Below are positions 8,430-15,327 of a DNA stretch of 64,000 nt, piece after piece. The notes beneath the pieces were generated by a model. It was not told the DNA's origin, ran no database searches, and saw only the letters and a program-made list of their open reading frames with translations. The DNA lies in contig NZ_FOUR01000003.1 of NCBI RefSeq assembly GCF_900114925.1, positions 186,001 through 250,000 on the forward strand, given 5' to 3'. The DNA is from Marinobacter pelagius. Its GTDB lineage: Bacteria; Pseudomonadota; Gammaproteobacteria; Pseudomonadales; Oleiphilaceae. Every line of letters starts with the position of its first letter. Positions within the stretch are counted from its first letter, which is position 1. A program made the position numbers and the translations under genes.

Positions 8430-9488
8430 TCATTCGGAGACAACATTGAATTCAACGCGACGATTCCGTTCGCGGCCTTCCTCGGTGTCGTTGCTGCGAA
8501 TCGGTTTGGATTCGCCATAGCCGACAGCGGTCAGCTGGTCGGGATCAACACCGAGATCCAGCAGGTAATTGCGCACCGAGTCCGCACGGCGTTGCGAAAG
8601 CTGCTGGTTGTATGCTTCGGAGCCTACGCTGTCGGTGTGGCCGGCCAGTTCCACTTTCAGGTCCGGCTGTCCCTTAAGGGCGTCAGCGGCCGGAATAAGG
8701 ATGTCCCGGGCGTTGGCAGTCAGGCGGTCGGAGTTGAACTCGAAGGTCACGCCCTGGAGAACCACGGATTGGGCTTTATCGGTCTCGACACAGCCCACGG
8801 AATTGACTTCCAGGCCCTCGAGGGTGTTCGGGCACTGGTCGACACCATCCACCACGCCGTCCTTGTCGGAGTCGGCGAAGTCTTTTTCAACCACCACGGG
8901 TTTCTCGATGACGGTGGTTTTCTCGACAATGCGGGTACGGGTTGCGCCAATAGGTACGGTTACGCCCAGGCTGAAATGCAGGTCAGAGAAGCCATCGTCA
9001 TAGGAGTCATAAACATAACGGGCATCTGCACGCACCCTGAGACCGGACTGCGTGAAGGGACTGCTGATGAGGCCGAGCGCCGCGTTGGCGTAGCCGCCAA
9101 ATTCGCTCGCTGAGTTGTTGGCCACGTCATTGCGTGAGACGCCACCACCGAGCGAGCCGTAGGGCGTGAAGGAATCGCTCTCCCACAGGCGGTAACTGAG
9201 GTCGGCACCAAGGCCCTGCTGGTAGTAGTCGGTGCCGCCATCTACGCCGGTCTCGATGACACCCGTGTAGAACTGAGGCTCCACCCACCAGTGCTTGCCC
9301 ATCCGGATACTGAACATGCCCCGCACCGCAGAGCCGTATTCATCGGTGCGGTCACTGTCGGGCTCAATGTAGGTGCCCAGCAGTGATACTTCGGTCTCAT
9401 GCTTGACCGTCTCAGCCTGGGCAACCTGCGCGGCCAGCGCGAGGCTGCTTGCGGCAATTACAGAGGTCAATGCTCGCCATCTCATCAT
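8430..9488 (-). CDS. OmpA-family outer membrane protein
   Basis: Outer-membrane porin/anchor protein of 352 residues. ATG 9488 is chosen (AGGAG seven bases upstream). The frame open to 9569 would lack a signal at its N-terminus. Signal peptide residues 1-26 end in AQVAQA. An eight-stranded beta-barrel domain (about 27-190) is followed by a TSP3-like linker, [17 protein letters not shown]. The OmpA C-terminal peptidoglycan-binding domain has [16 protein letters not shown], the motif [20 protein letters not shown] and the closing ERNRRVEF. The Asp and Arg that contact diaminopimelate are present in the TD....N..LS..RA and RNRR parts. It heads the transcript that includes the TSP3 lipoprotein. 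Confidence 0.9.
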   Translation of the reverse strand: MMRWRALTSVIAASSLALAAQVAQAETVKHETEVSLLGTYIEPDSDRTDEYGSAVRGMFSIRMGKHWWVEPQFYTGVIETGVDGGTDYYQQGLGADLSYRLWESDSFTPYGSLGGGVSRNDVANNSASEFGGYANAALGLISSPFTQSGLRVRADARYVYDSYDDGFSDLHFSLGVTVPIGATRTRIVEKTTVIEKPVVVEKDFADSDKDGVVDGVDQCPNTLEGLEVNSVGCVETDKAQSVVLQGVTFEFNSDRLTANARDILIPAADALKGQPDLKVELAGHTDSVGSEAYNQQLSQRRADSVRNYLLDLGVDPDQLTAVGYGESKPIRSNDTEEGRERNRRVEFNVVSE

Positions 9489-9909
9489 GCAACCACTCCT
9501 TTCTCTTGTAGGATTTTTCCTTGTGACCACACCAGTGATCGTTTTTTCGACATTGGCAGTTTGGGCCAAACGGGGAAAACATTACTTGGCCTTAACCCGC
9601 ATTGCCCTGCGTCAAATTTACCAATTCAAATTGTCAGGAATGTTCTTTTTTGTGACACGCTCGATATATCTTTAGAACCATAAACTTAGATACAGCTGAT
9701 GAATACCCGGCAACAAGTGCATCCCTCAATCTGCCCTGTTTTTTTACAGGTTTTTACAAAAACAGCGCCTCTGAACGCACTTTTGCCCCGTCTTCCTATT
9801 GGCGGTTAGACTTTTTTGTGAACTGCGTCACAAACCACTTCGAAAGCTGATATATTTTGCACCGGGCTACTTCGAGCCCGGCGACGCTTGGAACGACGAG
9901 AGAACCAGA
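9489..9909. other. Divergent intergenic region between ompA-like and DUF6316 genes
   Basis: This 421-bp stretch is AT-richer than its neighbours and holds no convincing gene. It contains a CTGTTTTT...AAAAACAG inverted repeat (9736-9765), a TTGTGACA half-site at about 9650, and the CRP-like palindrome at 9817-9832. Promoters for both flanking genes must lie here. Confidence 0.6.
9817..9832. promoter_or_regulatory. CRP/Vfr-type operator upstream of second DUF6316 gene
   Basis: TGTGAACTGCGTCACA is an exact match to TGTGA-N6-TCACA. A -10-like TATATT follows at 9851-9856, which puts the palindrome centre near -38 of the expected start, close to the class II position. The six spacer bases ACTGCG are the same as in the weaker site at 6293. 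Confidence 0.6.
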
Positions 9910-10290
9910 ATGATCAGAAAGGGACTGAAGCGCCTGTCAAAACAGGCACGACAAAAGGAGAGAGTCGAGGGACTTGTAGAATCGGTGGCGGAAGATCCCG
10001 GTCATATCGAGGATGGTCCGGTCAAGAGCAACCGGTTTCTGAAAACGCCCGCGGGCTGGTTCGTGAGAACGCGAGAGGCGCGGGACCTGGGCCCCTTCGA
10101 ATCAGAGGCAGAGGCCCGTGCTGCCCTGGATGATTACCTCAAGCGCCATGGCAACAAACATTCCCTGCGCCGCTACCAGCCATTACAGCTCCACGGCATA
10201 CAGATCCACGACGAAGAAACCTGCCAGAAACAGCACTGCGCACTCTGCGCCGAGATTCGCTATTGGGCCCGGTCAGGCCAGACCGGCTGA
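9910..10290 (+). CDS. DUF6316 family small protein (paralog 2)
   Basis: Small soluble protein of 126 residues. The frame is open from 9799, but that part contains the CRP-like site and the -10 box, so ATG 9910 is the first start downstream of the promoter. The N-terminal 40 residues are basic and helical (RKGLKRLSKQARQKERVEGL). The DUF6316 core is FLKTPAGWFVRTREARDLGP with an EAEARAALDDYLKR helix. The C-terminus is HDEETCQKQHCALCAEIRYW with three cysteines, matching the Cys spacing of the paralog at 6413. The N-terminal extension is the main difference from paralog 1. Function is unknown. Confidence 0.8.
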   Translation: MIRKGLKRLSKQARQKERVEGLVESVAEDPGHIEDGPVKSNRFLKTPAGWFVRTREARDLGPFESEAEARAALDDYLKRHGNKHSLRRYQPLQLHGIQIHDEETCQKQHCALCAEIRYWARSGQTG

Positions 10291-10298
10291 TACTTGCA

Positions 10299-10661
10299 TC
10301 AGACCACCTTGCCTTCGTTCAGGGCCAGAGCGCCCTTCACAATCCGGTAGATGATCCAGATCGAGATGCCGAGCAGGATGAACCAGCCGATGATCAGGGG
10401 TGTGGTCACAATGCCGATCACCGTCCACAGCAAACCGATCCAGAAGGTCCGAATCTGCCACCGGAAGTGACGCTCGATCCAGGTGTTTCGGACATCATCC
10501 AGTTTCACGTAATTGATAATCACGCCCACCAGACCGGTGATCCCGCCCAGGAAGAACGAGAGTGCCTGAAGGATGTAGACGGCCACAGCCAGGTTGCGTC
10601 CGGAGTCCGAGCGGCGCTGCATGGGGTCGTCGTTTGCGGGAATGTATTCCGGTTCGGGCAA
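10299..10661 (-). CDS. DUF4870 family inner-membrane protein
   Basis: Membrane protein of 120 residues with three predicted helices: about 24-50 (AVAVYILQALSFFLGGITGL), 70-90 and 93-110. The segment VIINYVKLDDVRNTWIERHF followed by RWQIRTFWIGLLW is characteristic of this family, which has no assigned function. The start is a TTG at 10661 with AAGGAG eight bases upstream. It is convergent with the DUF6316 gene, with an 8-bp gap. It lies downstream of the phoX terminator on the same strand, so it probably has its own promoter between 10662 and 10750. Confidence 0.8.
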   Translation of the reverse strand: MPEPEYIPANDDPMQRRSDSGRNLAVAVYILQALSFFLGGITGLVGVIINYVKLDDVRNTWIERHFRWQIRTFWIGLLWTVIGIVTTPLIIGWFILLGISIWIIYRIVKGALALNEGKVV

Positions 10662-10752
10662 GGTAACTACTCCTTACAATCGGTTTTTCCGAAGTCTAAC
10701 ACAGCCTTTCCCGGAGCCGACCCGTGGTTTTCGCGGACCCGCGCAATAAAAG

Positions 10753-10788
10753 AAAAGGCCGACCCCGAATAACCGGAGCCGGCCTTTC
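10753..10788 (-). terminator. Rho-independent terminator after phoX
   Basis: The hairpin AAAGGCCG...CGGCCTTT with a C/G-rich inner part lies 28 bp past the phoX stop codon. On the - strand it is followed by TTTTCTTTTATTGCG, giving the T-rich tail. It separates phoX from the DUF4870 gene. Confidence 0.75.
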
Positions 10789-10815
10789 ATTCAGCTTATT
10801 CCTGATTTGAGTCTA

Positions 10816-12855
10816 TCAGGCGCCGATGACACCATCGTCGTCGCGGGTGACGATGACGGTTGCGTCACGGGGACGCGGATCGGAGGAGTCCGGCCAGTTA
10901 CCGTCCGGGTGCTGGATATTGACGAACATGGTCTTGCTGTCCGGCGTGGTCACAACACCGGTTACCTCACAACCGACGGGGCCAACGAAGAAACGCTTGA
11001 TCTCTCGGGTTTCCGGGTTGGCGGCCAGCATCATGTTGTTCTGGTACGGAGCAGCATCAGAGCCATCGGTCTGGATCCAGAGACGACCGTTGTAATCGAA
11101 CCAAAGGCCGTCCGGGCTGTTGAAAATGTTGTCGTCAGTGAGAGACACAATCACTTCATCATCGACAACGGTTTCAGTGCCCTGCTCGCCCGCGAACACG
11201 AAAATATCCCATTCGAAAGCAGTAGCGGTATGATCGTTACCTGCCTCCGTCCAACGGATGATATGTCCTGTCCGGTTCTCAACGATCGGGTTGGCAGCGT
11301 TTACGTCATCGTACCCTTCTTTGCCACGATTGGAGTTGTTGGTGAGAGTGAAATAGACTTCTCCGCTGTTCGGGTCCACTGCGCCCCACTCAGGACGGTC
11401 CATGGTGGTGGCGCCGGCGATGTCTGCGGCCAGTCGGGTGTTCACCAGCACGTCTGCCTGATTCTCGAAGCCATCAAACGGGATACTGCCTACAACCCCA
11501 TCCGTGACGGCCTGTGCCACTTTCGCAGCAAAATCAGCGTCATTCAGATTCAGCGGCAACCATTCGCCCGTGCCGTCCTCGTTGAACCGCGCCACGTAGA
11601 GAGTGCCCTCGTCCAGCAGATAGCCGCCAGCTGTTGCAGCGTAGTAAGGCTTGGACGAGACAAACTTGTAGATGTATTCAAAACGAGAATCGTCACCTGA
11701 GTAGCAGACCACTGGCTGACCTTCTTTCACCGGCGCAAAGATCACACCCTCGTGGCCAAAACGGCCCAGCGCTGTGCGCTTCTGGGGAGCACTTTCCGGG
11801 TTGAACGGGTCAATCTCGACCATGTAGCCGAAGGTATTGGCCTCATTCCGGTAGTCATCGGTTGCTGAACCTTCGCCAGGCGTTACGTCAAAGCGCACGT
11901 ATGCGTCGGCCTGGTTCTCGGCAAGCTCCCAATCATAGCGGGAGGTACCGTCAACACCATGACGAACCTGCTCGCGGGGACGTTCGGCAGCACTGGTCTT
12001 GAAGTAGCCATGCCAGTTTTCCTCGGCTGCGAGATAAGTGCCCCACGGAGTCGGCCCCATGGCACAGTTGTTCAGGGTGCCTCGGGTGCGGTTGCCGTTC
12101 GGGCTGAACTTGGTGAACAGTTTGTGGTAACCGCGAGCAGGGCCGCGGATTTCCATCTCGGTACCACCGGTAATGCGGCGGTTGAAGGGACTACCGAATA
12201 CGATATCCCAGGTTCCGTTGCTGTCCTGTTTGATATGAACGACGGAAACGCCATGAGCTGCGATTTCCTTCCGGACTTCATCGGTAGGACGGTTGCCGTT
12301 ACTGTTATAGGTAGCACCGCTGGCATGCAGAGCACCCTGGTTGATGTACTCGTGGTTCATCACCAGCAGGCCTTCGGTGGAGCTGTTGCCACCGGCCTTC
12401 AGATCGATCGGGAAGAAATGCATGCCATCATGGTGCATGCCTACCTGCTGCTCCTGGTCAGCACCAGTGTTAGTGCCATCCGGCTTGTACTCGGGATACG
12501 AACCGGTGATCGGGGTGCCCCAGGGCAGGAAGGCCTGAGAGGAGTAACCCTCCGGAACCTTGATCTCGTTGGCGGTTGAAACCGGAACGGCTTTAAAGCC
12601 CAGCTCTGTGGTCGGGACATCCGCATCGGGAGTATCACTGGTGTTTGTGGTGGAGCTGCTGTCGCTGTCACCACCACAACCCGCCAGGCCCAGCCCCATA
12701 ACACTGGCCAGCGCGGCACCCACGGTGCCCTTCATAACGGTACGGCGCTGCATGCGGGCAGCCAGAACTTGGTGGAACGGGGTGTTTTCGGAATGGTTGA
12801 CTACCGGCTCGTAGTTCGGATCCAGGTAGTTCGGATCAAGATCGTGCTTCGCCAT
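10816..12855 (-). CDS. phoX: PhoX-family alkaline phosphatase (Tat-exported lipoprotein)
   Basis: Secreted metal-dependent phosphatase that releases phosphate from organic esters. The family uses Ca2+/Fe3+ rather than Zn2+. It has 679 residues, full length. The N-terminal region carries a twin-arginine motif RRTVMKG (about 37-43), a hydrophobic stretch and the lipobox-like LAGC, so it is exported folded and possibly lipidated. DUF839/PhoX landmarks follow: LLVMNHEYINQGAL, NNCAMGPTPWGTYLAAEENW, EIDPFNPESAPQKRTALGRF with HEG, and a late NIQHPDGNWPDSSDPRPRD. The 5' region carries a tandem PhoB-box array (12919-12969), so it is most likely induced by phosphate starvation. It is monocistronic by the terminator at 10753-10788. 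Confidence 0.92.
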   Translation of the reverse strand: MAKHDLDPNYLDPNYEPVVNHSENTPFHQVLAARMQRRTVMKGTVGAALASVMGLGLAGCGGDSDSSSTTNTSDTPDADVPTTELGFKAVPVSTANEIKVPEGYSSQAFLPWGTPITGSYPEYKPDGTNTGADQEQQVGMHHDGMHFFPIDLKAGGNSSTEGLLVMNHEYINQGALHASGATYNSNGNRPTDEVRKEIAAHGVSVVHIKQDSNGTWDIVFGSPFNRRITGGTEMEIRGPARGYHKLFTKFSPNGNRTRGTLNNCAMGPTPWGTYLAAEENWHGYFKTSAAERPREQVRHGVDGTSRYDWELAENQADAYVRFDVTPGEGSATDDYRNEANTFGYMVEIDPFNPESAPQKRTALGRFGHEGVIFAPVKEGQPVVCYSGDDSRFEYIYKFVSSKPYYAATAGGYLLDEGTLYVARFNEDGTGEWLPLNLNDADFAAKVAQAVTDGVVGSIPFDGFENQADVLVNTRLAADIAGATTMDRPEWGAVDPNSGEVYFTLTNNSNRGKEGYDDVNAANPIVENRTGHIIRWTEAGNDHTATAFEWDIFVFAGEQGTETVVDDEVIVSLTDDNIFNSPDGLWFDYNGRLWIQTDGSDAAPYQNNMMLAANPETREIKRFFVGPVGCEVTGVVTTPDSKTMFVNIQHPDGNWPDSSDPRPRDATVIVTRDDDGVIGA

Positions 12856-12918
12856 TTCTTGCCTCTCTCACAACGGTCAGGGGAAGTTGTTTTGGAGAGG
12901 TCAGTTTCGGCAGGAAAT

Positions 12919-12969
12919 ATGACAGGACGGGAACTGTTTGAAGACAAGTTCATGACTGTTTATTGACAG
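12919..12969 (-). promoter_or_regulatory. Tandem Pho boxes (PhoB binding array) upstream of phoX
   Basis: Read on the - strand from 12969, five 7-mers recur with exact 11-bp period: CTGTCAA, CAGTCAT, TTGTCTT, CAGTTCC, CTGTCAT. Each pair is separated by a 4-bp AT-rich or mixed spacer, which is the Pho-box layout (CTGTCAT-N4-CTGTCAT). A CATATT hexamer at 12921-12916 lies about nine bases past the second full box and can serve as -10. Confidence 0.7.
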
Positions 12970-12974
12970 GCAAA

Positions 12975-13000
12975 CGCCAGCCTCGTTTGCGAGGCTGGCG
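12975..13000 (-). terminator. Terminator hairpin after small lipoprotein gene
   Basis: A perfect 11-bp stem, CGCCAGCCTCG pairing with CGAGGCTGGCG around a 4-base loop, lies 9 bp past the stop of the gene at 13010. On the - strand it is followed by TTTGCC, so the T-tract is weak. Confidence 0.7.
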
Positions 13001-13009
13001 CGGGCGTTA

Positions 13010-13315
13010 TTACTGCTGGGTCGCGTCGTTGTACCCCTCTTCTACCGCTTCCGCAGTTTCCTCTGCGGCATCTTTCACTTCATCACCGGCTTCTTTAGCC
13101 GTGTCCTTGGTCTCTTCCCAGGCACTATCAGCCTGGCCTGTGGCTTCCTCGTAGGTGTCCTGGGCGGATTCGCCGGCCTCTTCGACCATATCACCGGCGT
13201 TGTCAGCCGCCTGTTCAAAGTCCACGCCCTGGTTGGCTTCCTCTTCCTCTGAGCTGCAGGCAACCAGGCCCAGTGAAGCAGCCAGTGCCATAGCTACGAG
13301 CATTTGCTTTTTCAT
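13010..13315 (-). CDS. Small acidic lipoprotein with amphipathic helical repeats
   Basis: Lipoprotein of 101 residues from ATG 13315, preceded by GGAGG seven bases upstream. The longer frame to 13381 would mask the signal. The lipobox is LVAC, followed by SSEEEE. The mature part is very acidic and built of roughly 11-residue helical repeats (AADNAGDMVEEAGESAQDTY, AWEETKDTAKEAGDEVKDAA), like apolipoprotein/LEA-type or Lpp-like coiled proteins of the envelope. It is a single gene with its own terminator, located just downstream of the phoX promoter region, and there is no sign of Pho control. Exact function is unknown; a stress-related envelope role is a guess. Confidence 0.75.
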   Translation of the reverse strand: MKKQMLVAMALAASLGLVACSSEEEEANQGVDFEQAADNAGDMVEEAGESAQDTYEEATGQADSAWEETKDTAKEAGDEVKDAAEETAEAVEEGYNDATQQ

Positions 13316-13405
13316 AACGTTCCCTCCGTTGAAGATCATTCGCAACGGGGAGGAGATTACGCCCATGGCCTCGGATAACACAATTACTGGGGCATTACCC
13401 TTTGG

Positions 13406-13663
13406 TTAGCAGCAACTTACGGTGGGAAACTTGCCATCGATAGTGATGACGTGATCAACACCCACCATCTCGCCCCTGCCGAGAAGGATAAAGTCCTTGC
13501 CTGCGCGACTGAAAACGTCGCGAATAATATCGTGGGCAATACAGACCTGGCCGGCTCCATCCCGGTACACGACTTCTGCCATTCTGCCTGTGGTGAGGTA
13601 TTCCCGGAGCATATCCTGAACGGACCAATGGGCAACGGCGCCCTGGGTATCTTGAGGTGTCAT
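13406..13663 (-). CDS. Small hypothetical protein, possibly Rof/Sm-like fold
   Basis: An 85-residue protein from ATG 13663. The frame is open to a GTG at 13717, which has no ribosome site. The segment AEVVYRDGAGQVCIAHDIIR and RAGKDFILLGRGEMVGVDHV with final ITIDGKFP suggests a small beta-barrel with a strand pattern like the Rho-binding antiterminator Rof/YaeO. The similarity is weak and I would not name it. It is divergent from alkB and shares the intergenic region holding the two alkB palindromes, so it may be co-regulated. Confidence 0.55.
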   Translation of the reverse strand: MTPQDTQGAVAHWSVQDMLREYLTTGRMAEVVYRDGAGQVCIAHDIIRDVFSRAGKDFILLGRGEMVGVDHVITIDGKFPTVSCC

Positions 13664-13787
13664 GGCTGAATCATCCCTGTCGCTCTGTTCGGCCGAGCTG
13701 ATTGTTGTTGTTTGCACAAAGTTTGGTTCAGTTGCCGGAAATTCGCCACCCCCTCTTTGCTTGTCATTTCATGCCAACCCGACAAAA

Positions 13788-13824
13788 TTGTCCGACAATT
13801 GTTGAATTGCCAGATTGTCCGACA
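13788..13824. promoter_or_regulatory. Two FadR/GntR-like palindromes in the alkB promoter
   Basis: TTGTCCGACA occurs at 13788-13797 and again at 13815-13824. The first copy lies in a full palindrome, ATTGTC-C-GACAAT. Its centre GTC-N-GAC is the FadR-subfamily GntR operator form (T.GTCNGAC.A). The second copy sits inside the spacer of a sigma-70-like promoter, TTGAAT (13802-13807), 17 bp, TAAATT (13825-13830), a position suited to repression. Confidence 0.55.
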
Positions 13825-13863
13825 TAAATTGGATCAAACAATGAACAACACGGAGATCCGGAT

Positions 13864-15132
13864 ATGAATGCCAAGGTCAACGACGCGGTACAGAAGCACG
13901 AAGAGAAGGATACATCCCTTCAGAATGGCCAGGACTGGAAAGATCCGAAACGTTACCTGTGGCTCCTGGGCCCCGCCCTGCCCGGCATCGGCCTGGCTGC
14001 CCTGACCGGGTACGCCATCGCACCGAAGAAGCTGAAAGCCCTGGCCTGGACCGGTCCGGCGCTGGTACACGGAATCATCCCCGCCCTGGACCGGGCCATC
14101 GGTGAGGATCAGAGCAACCCGCCGGAATCCGCGGTCAGAACCCTGGAGCAGGACAAGTACTACGATCGCATCGTAAAGGCGTTCATCCCGACGCAGTATG
14201 CGATGACCTTCATGGGTGCCTGGCTGGCCAGCCGGAAGAAGACCCCCATCGAGGACAAGATCGGGCTGACCCTGACGGTCGGTGCTATCAACGGCGTGGG
14301 CATCAACACGGCCCATGAGCTGGGGCACAAGTCCAACAAGCTGAACAAGATCCTGGCCATGGCGGCACTGGCACCCACCGGGTACACCCACTTTGTGGTG
14401 GAACACAATTTCGGTCATCACAAGCGGGTGGCCACGCCGGAGGATCCGGCCAGCAGCCGTATGGGTGAAAGTTTCTGGAAGTTCCTGCCCCGCACGGTGA
14501 TCGGGGGCATCAAGTCGTCGGTCAAGATCGAGAAGGCGCGTCTGGCTCGCAAGGGTAAGAGTTTCTGGAGCCTGGATAACGAGTTACTGCAGGGCTGGGC
14601 CATGAGTGCCGGGTTCTTTGGTGCTACCACACTGGTGTGTGGCCCACGGGCGGTTCCGTTCCTGGCGGCGCAGGCGGTGTATGGCGCCAGTCTGCTGGAG
14701 AGCGTGAATTACATCGAGCACTATGGTCTGCTGCGGCAGAAGGACAAGAATGGCAAGTACGAGCGGACGAAGCCGGAGCACAGCTGGAACAGCAATCACA
14801 TTGTGACCAACCTGTTCCTGTATCAGCTGCAGCGGCACTCTGATCATCATGCCCATCCGGCCCGGAGTTTCCAGGCGCTGCGTCACTTCGAGAAGGCGCC
14901 ACAATTGCCGGGTGGCTATGCGTCAATGCTGTTGCCTGCTTACGTGCCGAACTGGTGGTACGAGGAGATGGACAAGCGGGTGATTGACCATTACGAGGGC
15001 GATCTGAGCAAGATCAACTGGGATCCGGATCGGAAGGAAGAATTGACCGCCAAGTATGCGGATTATGCTGCCAGGGTGGCGGCTGAGGTCAAGGCGCGGC
15101 GGGAGTCCTCGGATTCGGAGGAAGCCGCCTGA
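13864..15132 (+). CDS. alkB: Alkane 1-monooxygenase (AlkB)
   Basis: Integral-membrane diiron hydroxylase that oxidises the terminal carbon of n-alkanes, taking electrons from rubredoxin and rubredoxin reductase (neither is in this window). It has 422 residues, usual for the family. All histidine motifs are present: HELGH at 151-155, EHNFGHH at 180-186, NYIEHYGL at 282-289 and LQRHSDHH at 322-329. Helices lie at about 31-80, 105-150 and 240-280. The start ATG 13864 follows a CGGAG site. The promoter has two GntR/FadR-like palindromes. A large stem-loop repeat lies 18 bp after the stop. The charged C-terminal tail (KARRESSDSEEAA) is not conserved in the family. Confidence 0.97.
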   Translation: MNAKVNDAVQKHEEKDTSLQNGQDWKDPKRYLWLLGPALPGIGLAALTGYAIAPKKLKALAWTGPALVHGIIPALDRAIGEDQSNPPESAVRTLEQDKYYDRIVKAFIPTQYAMTFMGAWLASRKKTPIEDKIGLTLTVGAINGVGINTAHELGHKSNKLNKILAMAALAPTGYTHFVVEHNFGHHKRVATPEDPASSRMGESFWKFLPRTVIGGIKSSVKIEKARLARKGKSFWSLDNELLQGWAMSAGFFGATTLVCGPRAVPFLAAQAVYGASLLESVNYIEHYGLLRQKDKNGKYERTKPEHSWNSNHIVTNLFLYQLQRHSDHHAHPARSFQALRHFEKAPQLPGGYASMLLPAYVPNWWYEEMDKRVIDHYEGDLSKINWDPDRKEELTAKYADYAARVAAEVKARRESSDSEEAA

Positions 15133-15150
15133 GGATCGGCTTGGGTGCCG

Positions 15151-15258
15151 GCGGACGGCTGGCCCCTTCGCCCGGGACACGCCGTGAATACGTCCCTGTA
15201 GGCTTGTGTGCAGCATCCCTGCTGCACACAGTCCCGTGCGAAGGGGCCAGCCGCCCGC
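15151..15258 (+). repeat. Conserved-head stem-loop element, copy 1 (head type I)
   Basis: An outer stem, 15151-15178 with 15231-15258, pairs at 26 of 28 positions. It encloses a 52-nt head at 15179-15230. The head starts ACGCCGTGAATACGTCCCTG and ends in a perfect 11-bp hairpin (15205-15215 with 15220-15230, loop TCCC). The head differs from copy 2 (17276-17327) at only two positions, while the outer stem sequence is unrelated. It lies between convergent alkB and the acyl-CoA dehydrogenase gene. Confidence 0.9.
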
Positions 15259-15327
15259 TCAGAACGCGGGGTTATCCTCCATTGAAAACAGCCTATCTTC
15301 TCTCCATTAAAGACTGAATCCCTTCCC

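Noticed and set aside
9640..9680. Second CRP site (TTGTGACACGCTC)
   Set aside because: Only one arm is present; the other half does not match TCACA at the right distance.
15179..15230. attC-like (integron) recombination site reading of the stem-loop elements
   Set aside because: attC sites conserve their outer ends (RYYYAAC/GTTRRRY) and vary in the middle. Here the middle is conserved and the outer stem varies, and there is no integrase gene or cassette array.
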